Assembly (NCBI GenBank): GCA_019163375.1
Contig: JAFLKK010000019.1
Span: 308,730-372,729, forward strand
Length of the DNA: 64,000 nucleotides
Source of the DNA: Paludibacter sp.
GTDB taxonomy: Bacteria; Bacteroidota; Bacteroidia; Bacteroidales; Paludibacteraceae
Reading direction: 5' to 3'
The translations under genes were made by a program, and so were the position numbers. This document shows, one piece after another, positions 52,989 to 61,206 of the stretch. Below the pieces are notes generated by a model. It had not been told where the DNA came from and made no database searches. It saw only the letters and a program-made list of their open reading frames with translations. The stretch's first letter is position 1, and each line of letters starts with the position of its first letter.

Positions 52989-52996
52989 CAAAGGTA
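52989..52996 (-). promoter_or_regulatory. -7 box (TACCTTTG) for ssrA
   Basis: An exact TAnnTTTG match on the minus strand, about 110 bases before the mature 5' end. This would leave a precursor leader to be trimmed. Confidence 0.55.
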
Positions 52997-53070
52997 ATGC
53001 TATTTTTTCAAAATTGTACCTTTTGCAATTTTAAAACAAGAGAAATGCTTAAATAACTTGATAATTCAAC

Positions 53071-53349
53071 TTAGTGACAAATTAATCTATTATGTTTTGC
53101 AAACAAAATGTTACCATCATCTGCTAATACCAATAAACGTCCAGCATCCTGTTGATTTGTTTTCATACCTTGCTCCATTTGAGCAAGGTTAGTTTCAACA
53201 TACGATGAAAGAGAATTATCGCCAGCCATGTAAACCAAGACTGTTTTTTGCACTTGCTCATTGAGTTCATCTTCCCTGCAACTATTAAAACAAAAGCTTA
53301 ATATGAATATAAAAAGATAGATAAAATAAGACTTTGATATCTTCATCAA
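53071..53349 (-). pseudogene. Truncated clostripain-family (C11-like) lipoprotein, N-terminal part only
   Basis: A 92-residue ORF with a lipoprotein signal (FILSFCFNSCREDE) followed by KTVLVYMAGDNSLSSYVETN and LAQMEQGMKTNQQDAGRLLV, the typical start of Bacteroidetes clostripain-related peptidase lipoproteins (usually 350-400 residues). After LLVLADDGN it stops early, before the catalytic His-Cys region. No continuation was seen in the 190 bases before ssrA. Probably a deletion remnant at the ssrA-proximal edge. Confidence 0.65.
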
Positions 53350-53386
53350 TGTTTATTTTAAATCATTTCAATGTGATAAAAAAAAC

Positions 53387-53965
53387 TTAAAACATCACCC
53401 CAACACCTAAAGACAACGAATGACGTACACTTGTGACAGATATTAAATTCCATGATTGACTATCCGATATGGATACATAAAGAGGAGTTTCATTAATTTG
53501 CTTAAGATTATATCCCAGTTGAAAGTTTAATCCAAAACGGCGACCAAACATTTTTTTATACCCTACTCCTGCATCAAACATTAATCCTGAATTTGCATAA
53601 GAATTTTTTATTCCAAACCCTAAATTTGTAAATAAATATGTTCTTGGATGAGTTATCACAAAAGGAGTATAATGCAACGATGCAAAAACGGGCAGGGTAT
53701 TAAATCCCGGATTTTCGTATCTGTCGGCACCTATACCGACACCTGCCGAGATGGATTTACTAAAATCATACAAACTCGTAAGGTGGAGCGATTTTCCGTA
53801 TAGGTTTACATCCTTACGTTTAAGAGTCAGGTAACTAGTCGTTGATGACAAACCGTAGAGATAATGAATATCTGTTACGAAGTGGATTTTTGACTGAGCA
53901 CTGACTTGATAACTACCAATAAAACATTGTGCAATTACCGCTAAAATAATAATTCTTTTTTTCAT
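53387..53965 (-). CDS. Outer-membrane beta-barrel-like protein (unrecognised)
   Basis: A 192-residue protein with a signal peptide (IILAVIAQCFIGSYQVSAQ) and alternating strands ending in an aromatic/hydrophobic terminus (SLSLGVGVMF). Segments such as SAGVGIGADRYENPGFNT and YLFTNLGFGIKNSYANSG look like porin-type strands. No family recognised beyond small OMP. It is last in a row of such genes, 19 bases after the next one. Confidence 0.7.
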   Translation of the reverse strand: MKKRIIILAVIAQCFIGSYQVSAQSKIHFVTDIHYLYGLSSTTSYLTLKRKDVNLYGKSLHLTSLYDFSKSISAGVGIGADRYENPGFNTLPVFASLHYTPFVITHPRTYLFTNLGFGIKNSYANSGLMFDAGVGYKKMFGRRFGLNFQLGYNLKQINETPLYVSISDSQSWNLISVTSVRHSLSLGVGVMF

Positions 53966-53984
53966 ATTCTTTTTTTTTGTAAAT

Positions 53985-54641
53985 TTAGAGATAGCCTCTT
54001 AAGCCTATAAATATTGAGTTATATAGTTTTGTTTTTGAAGGTAAATGTTCATCTAATGAAACTCCATCTACTATCACCGAACGACGTTTTGAATAAACAT
54101 CCTGATTGGAAAGTTCAAAGCCTACAAAGATGCCACCAGCACCAGCTCTCGACCCGCACTGAATAGCAAACTTATTTTGCCAGTAAAATCTAGCAAGTTT
54201 GAAGTCACCTTTGGCTCTGTCCGTCCAAACGGTTTGCCCTTTGTATGGCTTCTGTGTGGCCTGATAAACAACATCAAACACCTCATAAGTTAATGGTTGA
54301 ATCATTATTCCGGGTTCAATATATAAACTCCAAAATCTATTATTCTCTTTTAGAATAGGAAGTGAAAAACGCACCGATGGGGTAAGCAAAAAGTTTAATA
54401 AATCAATATCATCAATCCACCATTTGTAGTCTTTATTGGAGTCACCATAGTATCCTCCGGTTCTAATTGTTTGAAATCGATAGTTTAATGATATAGTCAA
54501 ATGACGATTTAATTTGTACCCTGTTTCAACATCAATCTGGTCGCCTTTACTGTTTATACCACCGCTAAAGCCATAAACTTTTTTTTGAGAAAATGCACTC
54601 GTGCTTAAAAACAGGAATAAAACAATAATCTTTGTTTTCAT
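53985..54641 (-). CDS. Outer-membrane beta-barrel-like protein, paralogue A1
   Basis: A 218-residue exported protein (signal VLFLFLSTSAFSQ). It is a clear paralogue of the gene at 56460-57116: the last two thirds are nearly the same (IEPGIMIQPLTYE, KPYKGQTVWTDRAKGDFKLA, NQDVYSKRRSVIVDGVSL, IFIGLRGYL), while the first 60 residues differ strongly. The pattern of amphipathic strands and a terminal aromatic suits an 8-10-stranded barrel. Function unknown. It is six bases downstream of the next gene. Confidence 0.72.
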   Translation of the reverse strand: MKTKIIVLFLFLSTSAFSQKKVYGFSGGINSKGDQIDVETGYKLNRHLTISLNYRFQTIRTGGYYGDSNKDYKWWIDDIDLLNFLLTPSVRFSLPILKENNRFWSLYIEPGIMIQPLTYEVFDVVYQATQKPYKGQTVWTDRAKGDFKLARFYWQNKFAIQCGSRAGAGGIFVGFELSNQDVYSKRRSVIVDGVSLDEHLPSKTKLYNSIFIGLRGYL

Positions 54642-54647
54642 AAAGGT

Positions 54648-55223
54648 TTATGCGTTCTTATTTAAAAAGGTATAACCAAATCTTAAATGCAGATTTAACG
54701 CTACTTCGCTCTTGTTATCAACATATCCGGCACGTTTCGCAAACAGATATCTATATCCCAGGCCGATTCCCGTTTCAAAATTAATGTGTTCTCCAATATG
54801 TCTTCTAATTCCCCAGGTAGGAATTATTGAAATATCACTAACTATTGATACATTATCGAAATTTGAAATGGTAAACCAATCGGGGTGAAAACTGGTTTTG
54901 AGAGATAGGAAGTTACCTGTGTTATTCTCAGTTTTCCGTTTCTTTGAATTTCTTTTTTCCAGATTGTAGTAAAGTCGGGGCTCCAGTGTCAAAACAGGAG
55001 CCATTACGAATCCTGTTGTATTGTTATATGAACTACCCCATATTCCACTATCAAATCCAATCTCACTTCTGAGTGCGATAGTGTTTGTAAGTTTTGTTTC
55101 ATTGTTAGCCCAAATGCCAAATAATCCGACCTGAACTCCATACACGGATTTCTCAACACTTGCGTTCTGGGCTTTACCCAAAAATGATACGCAAATAAAT
55201 ACGACTGCTAAATAATATTTCAT
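54648..55223 (-). CDS. Outer-membrane beta-barrel-like protein, paralogue B1
   Basis: A 191-residue exported protein (signal LAVVFICVSFLGKAQ). About 95% identical to 57138-57698: only about nine substitutions by eye, and a five-residue longer C-terminus (LNKNA) because the copy has TTT TAA where this has TTT TTA. Strands such as GIRRHIGEHINFETGIGLGY and LHLRFGYTF suit a barrel. It is the middle gene of the duplicated block. Confidence 0.72.
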   Translation of the reverse strand: MKYYLAVVFICVSFLGKAQNASVEKSVYGVQVGLFGIWANNETKLTNTIALRSEIGFDSGIWGSSYNNTTGFVMAPVLTLEPRLYYNLEKRNSKKRKTENNTGNFLSLKTSFHPDWFTISNFDNVSIVSDISIIPTWGIRRHIGEHINFETGIGLGYRYLFAKRAGYVDNKSEVALNLHLRFGYTFLNKNA

Positions 55224-55245
55224 AAAAATTGTGTTTGTTTATATT

Positions 55246-55848
55246 TTAAAGAATTATGTGTAGAGTAATGGACGTATCAATATCAAGTACTTGATCTTTG
55301 AAACGATAATTTATTGTTGAGAGTTTACTGTTCATTAAATTGGTAATGTCTAAGGATGAGTATCCAAGTGCAGCAGATAGTTTCAACTTATCGGTAATTG
55401 GAACAGCCGCTCCAACTCTAATCGAATAGTAGTTGTTATCAAGCGTTTTGGTTGGATTCCATGTTTTTTGCTCAGCAAAATATGTTTCGCCAGACATACG
55501 TGCAATTCCCATTTCTGTATCTAAAAATAGATCTAAATCGTTTGGTAAACGATAGTAGAAACGTGGGCAAATTCCAAGCATACAATAATTCCCTGTATAG
55601 TTCCACTCTTTATTTGGCGATCTTTGGTATAATCCATTTCCTGCTATTTTACCTAACCCCAAACGAGCTTCTATAGCAAGAAAATGAATTTTTGGAATAG
55701 CTAACTCATAACCCAAATGAATATCTCCAGCCAAAGGACTTGAATCTGTAACCCCTAAGACTGTAATACCTACATTTAAACTACTCTTTTGTGAAAAAGC
55801 TGAACTAGTAATTAGAACTACACAGCTCAACAATAAATATCGTTTCAT
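55246..55848 (-). CDS. Outer-membrane beta-barrel-like protein, paralogue C1
   Basis: A 200-residue exported protein; I start at 55848 (MKRYLLLSCVVLITSSAFSQ), which exposes the signal peptide at once. It contains NVGITVLGVTDSSPLAGDIH, GICPRFYYRLPNDLDLFLDT and a C-terminal QVLDIDTSITLHIIL. The same tail recurs as a relic at 57730-57775. Function unknown. Confidence 0.68.
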   Translation of the reverse strand: MKRYLLLSCVVLITSSAFSQKSSLNVGITVLGVTDSSPLAGDIHLGYELAIPKIHFLAIEARLGLGKIAGNGLYQRSPNKEWNYTGNYCMLGICPRFYYRLPNDLDLFLDTEMGIARMSGETYFAEQKTWNPTKTLDNNYYSIRVGAAVPITDKLKLSAALGYSSLDITNLMNSKLSTINYRFKDQVLDIDTSITLHIIL

Positions 55849-55913
55849 TAATTTTGTAAAAATTATCTTTTTGATCTTTAACACGTGCGGCAGCTATTAT
55901 TTACAATTGAATA

Positions 55914-56333
55914 TTAAAATTTATACCTTAGTCCCCAAGAGCTTTGCATAATTGTGGAATGCTCTGTATCAAATGTTGGTTGCAATTCAATATGTAACGA
56001 AAAATTATTGAACTTTTCGAAGGGAGTAAATTGAATACCAATCGGGACAATAAGTCCATTGTAATAATTAGCAACCACACCTACTCCTGCATAGATATTA
56101 TATTTGTCTTTATTTACGAAGTTGTAACACAAGACTAATTCCGGTGTCAAATCATCAGCTACAGTATTACTATACAATCTCAATTCGCTCCACACCTTTC
56201 CCGAGAAATTGTAACTTAATCCAATTTTAGAAAGACTCGAAGAATAATACGAAACGCTAATTTGTGAAGATACTTTGCTACTCATAAAGGTGATTACACC
56301 TAATAGAAATAAAATTTTAATAGATCGTGTCAT
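55914..56333 (-). CDS. Small outer-membrane beta-barrel-like protein
   Basis: A 139-residue protein with a signal peptide (FLLGVITFMSSKVSSQ) and repeating beta strands ending SSWGLRYKF, the usual aromatic C-terminus for BamA recognition. Not a paralogue of A or B as far as I can see. It lies between the two duplicated blocks, separated from A2 by 126 bases of AT-rich DNA. Confidence 0.65.
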   Translation of the reverse strand: MTRSIKILFLLGVITFMSSKVSSQISVSYYSSSLSKIGLSYNFSGKVWSELRLYSNTVADDLTPELVLCYNFVNKDKYNIYAGVGVVANYYNGLIVPIGIQFTPFEKFNNFSLHIELQPTFDTEHSTIMQSSWGLRYKF

Positions 56334-56459
56334 AAAAGTTTTTTTATAAATTATTTGTATTTGTCGTAAAAATGCGATTCATTGAACCGTGTAAGCATTG
56401 TCTAATCACCTGCGCTAGCCTGAAGACAATCACAGCTAAAATAATCATCATCTTTTTAT

Positions 56460-57116
56460 TTAGAAATAGCCTCTTAAGCCTATAAATATTGAGTTGCATA
56501 ATTTTGTTCTCGTGGGCAAATAATTGTTTAACGAAACTCCATCTACTATCACCGAACGACGTTTTGAATACACATCCTGATTGGAAAGTTCATAACCTCC
56601 AAAGAGCGCAACATCTTTCGACCGGAACTGAATCGCAAATTTATTTTGCCAGTAAAAGCGAGCAAGTTTAAAGTCACCTTTGGCTCTATCTGTCCAAACA
56701 GTTTGCCCTTTGTATGGCTTCTGTATGGCCTGATAAGTAACATCAAATGCCTCATATGTAAAGGGCTGAATCATTATTCCGGGTTCAATATATAAACTCC
56801 AGACTGTATTATTCTTTTTTAGAATAGGAAGTGAAAAACGCACTGAAGGAATAAGTAAAATATTGTTTACATCAATATCATCAATCCTCCATTCATAGTT
56901 TTTATTGGAATCTCCATAGTGTCCTCCATCAGTCACAATTGTTTGAAACCGGCAAGCTAGAGAAGCCGTAAAAAAACAATTTATTTTACACCCCATCTCA
57001 ACTCCCATCTGATAGCCAAGTTTGTTTACACACCCGCCAAAGCCAAAAACGGTTTCTTGAGAAGATGCAATCGCACTAAAAAAGAATAGCGATAAAACAA
57101 TGATCTTTGTTTTCAT
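56460..57116 (-). CDS. Outer-membrane beta-barrel-like protein, paralogue A2
   Basis: A 218-residue paralogue of 53985-54641, with signal VLSLFFFSAIASSQ. The C-terminal two thirds match closely (WSLYIEPGIMIQPFTYEAFD, KGQTVWTDRAKGDFKLA, VDGVSL). The N-terminal region is rich in extra cysteines (FGGCVNKLG, GCKINCFFTASLACRF) absent from A1. Function unknown. Confidence 0.72.
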   Translation of the reverse strand: MKTKIIVLSLFFFSAIASSQETVFGFGGCVNKLGYQMGVEMGCKINCFFTASLACRFQTIVTDGGHYGDSNKNYEWRIDDIDVNNILLIPSVRFSLPILKKNNTVWSLYIEPGIMIQPFTYEAFDVTYQAIQKPYKGQTVWTDRAKGDFKLARFYWQNKFAIQFRSKDVALFGGYELSNQDVYSKRRSVIVDGVSLNNYLPTRTKLCNSIFIGLRGYF

Positions 57117-57137
57117 AAAGGTTTATGCGTTCTTATT

Positions 57138-57698
57138 TTAAAAGGTATAACCAAATCTTAAATGCAGATTTAATGCTACTTCGCTCTTGTTATCAACATA
57201 TCCGGCACGTTTTGCAAAGAGGTATCTATATCCTAGCCCGATTCCCGTTTCAAAATTAATATGCTCTCCTATATGTCTTCTAATTCCCCAAGTAGGAATT
57301 ATTGAAATATCGCTAATTATTGATACATTATCGTAATTTGAAATGGTAAACCAATCGGGGTGAAAACTAGTTTGAAGAGACAGGAAGTTACCTGTATTAT
57401 TTTCAGTTTTCCGCTTCTTTGAATTTCTTTTTTCCAGATTGTAGTAAAGTCGGGGCTCCAGCGTCAAAACAGGAGCCATTACGAATCCTGTTGTATTGTT
57501 ATATGAACTACCCCATATTCCACTATCAAATCCAATCTCGCTTCTAAGTGCTATGGTGTTTGTAAGTTTTGTCTCATTGTTAGCCCAAATGCCTAATAAT
57601 CCCGCTTGAACTCCATACACGGATTTCTCAACACTTGTGTTCTGGGCTTTACCCAAAAATGATACGCAAATAAATGCGATTGCCAAATAATGTTTCAT
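57138..57698 (-). CDS. Outer-membrane beta-barrel-like protein, paralogue B2
   Basis: A 186-residue near-copy of 54648-55223 (signal LAIAFICVSFLGKAQ), ending in RFGYTF with a terminal Phe. Identity is far higher than for the neighbouring A1/A2 pair, which hints at recent gene conversion in this part. Confidence 0.72.
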   Translation of the reverse strand: MKHYLAIAFICVSFLGKAQNTSVEKSVYGVQAGLLGIWANNETKLTNTIALRSEIGFDSGIWGSSYNNTTGFVMAPVLTLEPRLYYNLEKRNSKKRKTENNTGNFLSLQTSFHPDWFTISNYDNVSIISDISIIPTWGIRRHIGEHINFETGIGLGYRYLFAKRAGYVDNKSEVALNLHLRFGYTF

Positions 57699-57729
57699 AA
57701 AAATTAAGTTTGTGTTTGTTTATATTTTA

Positions 57730-57775
57730 AAGAATTATACGTAGTGTGATAGACGTGTCAATATCACGTAATTTA
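57730..57775 (-). pseudogene. C-terminal relic of a third duplicated barrel gene (C2)
   Basis: The minus-strand frame CGT GAT ATT GAC ACG TCT ATC ACA CTA CGT ATA ATT CTT TAA reads RDIDTSITLRIIL and a stop. It matches the end of the protein at 55246-55848 (LDIDTSITLHIIL). It sits in the same place relative to B2 as C1 does to B1, showing that the duplicated block once reached into a third gene. Confidence 0.75.
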
Positions 57776-57840
57776 TTTTATATAAATTCTCTTATTATTT
57801 TTTCACAATTTTCATACCTTTCCATTCTGTACTGTATTAA

Positions 57841-58797
57841 TCACTCTTTCACGAATACTTTTCTTTCACTAACAGCAGACGTTCTAAAAAAACCTAAAGC
57901 ATTACCCGATAGGTTAGATGGAGGACTTGTTGGACTGGGCGTGTAGGCACCTCCATCATTTTCGAACTGCGAGATGACTGATTTGTAAAAATTATATGCG
58001 CCGGGCGAGAGCGAAAGTAGCCTTATGGTAGCCATAGATCCTGCTGAAGGATAATAGAAGTCTTCGTCGCTCACAGGACTAATTCCATCATCAATGTTTA
58101 ATCCGTTTACATAAGCGGGTAAATATTCATCGTCAAGAATAGAAAAACTCCAGACTCTGCTTGCATCTGATATAAGACCATTAATGTCATCATCCCCAAA
58201 ATCCATCATATAGTAATTCTTTTCATTACGTGGTTCTTTAAAATAAATATAGGGTGCTAAAAAATGATCTCCATCTTTGGATAGTGTCCTTGTTAGAAAC
58301 TTAACAGAGTCAATGATTGCTACATTTGGCATACTATCGGTTGCCATCACTATTTTATCCTTATACTTAACGTGTAATGTATACTTATTACCCGGAGTTC
58401 CTTTGATTTTGGTTGTATAATAAACTCCCCGAAAATCACTCGAATATGAACTAGAACTATTAATTGTATCTACAACTCCTGAGTATTTCTTTATCGTAAA
58501 GTATTCAAAAAACCATTTTGGATGAACCTCTATAGTCGGACTAAAAGCTTTTAGTGTATCGACACACCCTTTGTTATCTGAAATTATAACCAAAGCATCT
58601 GCAATACCAGTATTAGCAGAAACTTTATTACCACTAGGAGTACTTAAACTTACCCTGACAAAATAGGGTCCCTCCTCATTGGTTATTGCTCCCGCAAAAA
58701 CGATACGGGCATCGCTATCCTCTGTTTTAATTGTAAAATTATCGGTACATGAAAAAAGTAGTAGTGCGCTGATGAATATAAAAAACAATTTGTTCAT
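57841..58797 (-). CDS. DUF4249 family lipoprotein
   Basis: A 318-residue lipoprotein (signal FIFISALLLFSCTDN) with the DUF4249 pattern: IVFAGAITNEEGPYFVRVSL near residue 33, GTPGNKYTLHVKYKDKIVMA near 135, and NYYMMDFGDDD. The family is found in Bacteroidetes as the partner of TonB-dependent receptors, probably on the cell surface or periplasmic face. It follows the TonB gene by 12 bases. The substrate is unknown. Confidence 0.88.
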   Translation of the reverse strand: MNKLFFIFISALLLFSCTDNFTIKTEDSDARIVFAGAITNEEGPYFVRVSLSTPSGNKVSANTGIADALVIISDNKGCVDTLKAFSPTIEVHPKWFFEYFTIKKYSGVVDTINSSSSYSSDFRGVYYTTKIKGTPGNKYTLHVKYKDKIVMATDSMPNVAIIDSVKFLTRTLSKDGDHFLAPYIYFKEPRNEKNYYMMDFGDDDINGLISDASRVWSFSILDDEYLPAYVNGLNIDDGISPVSDEDFYYPSAGSMATIRLLSLSPGAYNFYKSVISQFENDGGAYTPSPTSPPSNLSGNALGFFRTSAVSERKVFVKE

Positions 58798-58809
58798 ACT
58801 TATTTGTTA

Positions 58810-61206
58810 TTAAAATGAGAAATTATAGGTTACAGAGGGTAAAACACCATATAGATATAGCATTGAGGTTTTTGCTTTGGTGAGGTCATACTTATCCGCA
58901 CGAGTATAAATAGAGAATACATTATGTCTGCTATAAACATTGTTTATTGAGAATATCCATTCCGATTTCCATTTATGTTTATTAGATGAATGGCGTGTAA
59001 GTGAAAGATTTAATTCATGAAAAGGTGGTGTCTTATATCCGTTTCGTTCGGTATAATAATTGAAAGATGCACCGTAATACTGAAAAGATCCTAAAGGAAC
59101 TGTCAGATTACTACCTGAAATATAGGCGAATGAGCTAGACAGTGTATATCTCGAATTTAAATCGGTGTACATCATAAGTTTCAGATTATGGCGTTTATCA
59201 TAGGCTGCAGGGTATGATTGATTATTATTTATACCTTCAATTTTGTTCCATGTTTTTGAAAGCGTATAACTTAACCACCCCTTCACCTTACCAGTCTTCT
59301 TTTTGATAAATAATTCCATTCCGTACGACTTTGCCACTCCTGATTTTATTTGTGACGAAATTGCATCATTCATAAAAACATTGGCATTGTCGATAAAATC
59401 AATTACCCCATCCATTTTCTTGTAATAAACCTCAGCAAAGGTTTCAAACATATTATCTGTACTGTTATGATAATAACCGGCACTAAACTGATCTGAGGAT
59501 TCAGGAGTTATATTCCTGTCGACAGATGCCCAAATATCCGTAGGCATACCTATATTGGAATTCGACAACAAATGGATATTCTGGTGCATTTTGCTATAGG
59601 ACAGTTTGACTGCAGAAATATCTGATAATTTAAAGTTTAGCAACAAGCGCGGTTCCGGCTGTAAATATGTTTTTGTAACTTGTCTCGCTGAATATACTGT
59701 AGAATCGACCGGCTGCTTGTTGCCTTGGTTATAGGTATAGGTAGTCAATGGTCCCAATGAACTAAAAGCCACCAGCCTGCAACCTCCTTTTATATTAAGT
59801 ATCGGACTAATGTTAAGCTCTGTCTCCCAATAAACTGCCGATTCAATGGAATTTCGGTTTTGCATAGAGGCAGCAGTAATAACAGACTGCTCATTAATAG
59901 GTGTGATGGTTCCAGGCGAATTGTGTAAATATCCAAATGATAGACCATACTTCATTGCCACATTGTCCGACAATGTATGTTCGATATCATTTTTAAATTG
60001 TAAGTTACTCATGTTTGCTTTCCAAAGAAAATTGCGCACATCCGATTTAAGGTAGTAACTATACGAATAGTGGCTATACGCCAATGTGGTATTGGAAAAA
60101 ATCGTTGGAGACAGAATATTGTTTAAGCGTATCGTAGCAGCATTATTTCCCCAGTCCAGACTATAATTATCGCTGAAGTTTTTTAAATAAAAATGATCTT
60201 TCCCTGAGTAAGCAGAAACGTACAACCTGCTGTAATTACTCAGTCTGAAATTAGTTTTTGCATTCAAATCATAAAAACTAACTTCATTCCCTTTTTTAAA
60301 ATCATTTAGTGCCGGAATTATCGAATTAAGGTTTGCTGCCATATTTGCAATGCTTCCTGCATTACTATACCGACCTGATACTATAAATGATGATTCTCCT
60401 TTTTTCAACGGACCTTCTACCGATAAGCGTGAAGATATAAGCCCAACGCCACCGTTAACTTTATATTCCTGATTATTGCCTTCGCGCATTCGAATGTCAA
60501 CTATGGATGACAATCTACCGCCATATTGAGCAGGAAAAGCACTTTTGATTATTTCGGCACTTTGCACAGCATCAGGGTTAAACGTAGACACAAACGAAAG
60601 AGCATGGTTAGGGTTATAGAGCACTGCTTCATCGAGTATAATCAGGTTTTGATCATACGACCCACCTCTTACCGAAAAACTATTGGTACCTTCGTTGGCC
60701 ACAGCAATTCCGGGAAGCGACTGTAAGGAGCGTAATACATCCACCTCGCCTGCTAATGCGGGTAGCCTTTTGATTTCAGCTATAGAGATTCTCTGAGTTC
60801 CCATAACGTTTGCCGATATATTTTTATTCATATCACCTGTTACAATTACCTCCTTTAAACTGATGTTTAAGGGTGACAACATAACATTAATAACCGTATC
60901 GGCATGTAAATCAACATCAATCACCTTCATTTCAAACCCCACACATGAATAATTGAGTGTTGCTTTACGTTCTTTTATGGTGGCGGTATAAAACCCATAG
61001 GAGTTCGATACCACACCACTACTCCCCCCCAATACCCCTACACCGGGTAGCTTTTCCCCGGTTTTGGAATCACAAATAATACCCGACACGGTATATCCGC
61101 TAGCTGATAACGAGCTAGACAACAACAATATGAATACTGTTGATTTAATTATGCTTTGATATTTCAATTTCAATAGCTTTTTCGATTTGATTTTGAGAAA
61201 ATACAT
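58810..61206 (-). CDS. TonB-dependent receptor with carboxypeptidase-like N-domain
   Basis: A 798-residue outer-membrane receptor: signal (TVFILLLSSSLSASG), a CarboxypepD_reg-like domain (SGIICDSKTGEKLPGVGVLG), the plug (PALAGEVDVLRSLQSLPGIA, NSFSVRGGSYDQNLIILDEA, AQYGGRLSSIVDIRM) and a 22-strand barrel ending SVTYNFSF. The ATG at 61206 overlaps the previous gene by 62 bases; a TTG nearer the signal (about 61173) is an alternative start. Paired with DUF4249, as in many Bacteroidetes nutrient or signalling loci. It is smaller than SusC-type receptors and has no SusD partner. Confidence 0.92.
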   Translation of the reverse strand: MYFLKIKSKKLLKLKYQSIIKSTVFILLLSSSLSASGYTVSGIICDSKTGEKLPGVGVLGGSSGVVSNSYGFYTATIKERKATLNYSCVGFEMKVIDVDLHADTVINVMLSPLNISLKEVIVTGDMNKNISANVMGTQRISIAEIKRLPALAGEVDVLRSLQSLPGIAVANEGTNSFSVRGGSYDQNLIILDEAVLYNPNHALSFVSTFNPDAVQSAEIIKSAFPAQYGGRLSSIVDIRMREGNNQEYKVNGGVGLISSRLSVEGPLKKGESSFIVSGRYSNAGSIANMAANLNSIIPALNDFKKGNEVSFYDLNAKTNFRLSNYSRLYVSAYSGKDHFYLKNFSDNYSLDWGNNAATIRLNNILSPTIFSNTTLAYSHYSYSYYLKSDVRNFLWKANMSNLQFKNDIEHTLSDNVAMKYGLSFGYLHNSPGTITPINEQSVITAASMQNRNSIESAVYWETELNISPILNIKGGCRLVAFSSLGPLTTYTYNQGNKQPVDSTVYSARQVTKTYLQPEPRLLLNFKLSDISAVKLSYSKMHQNIHLLSNSNIGMPTDIWASVDRNITPESSDQFSAGYYHNSTDNMFETFAEVYYKKMDGVIDFIDNANVFMNDAISSQIKSGVAKSYGMELFIKKKTGKVKGWLSYTLSKTWNKIEGINNNQSYPAAYDKRHNLKLMMYTDLNSRYTLSSSFAYISGSNLTVPLGSFQYYGASFNYYTERNGYKTPPFHELNLSLTRHSSNKHKWKSEWIFSINNVYSRHNVFSIYTRADKYDLTKAKTSMLYLYGVLPSVTYNFSF

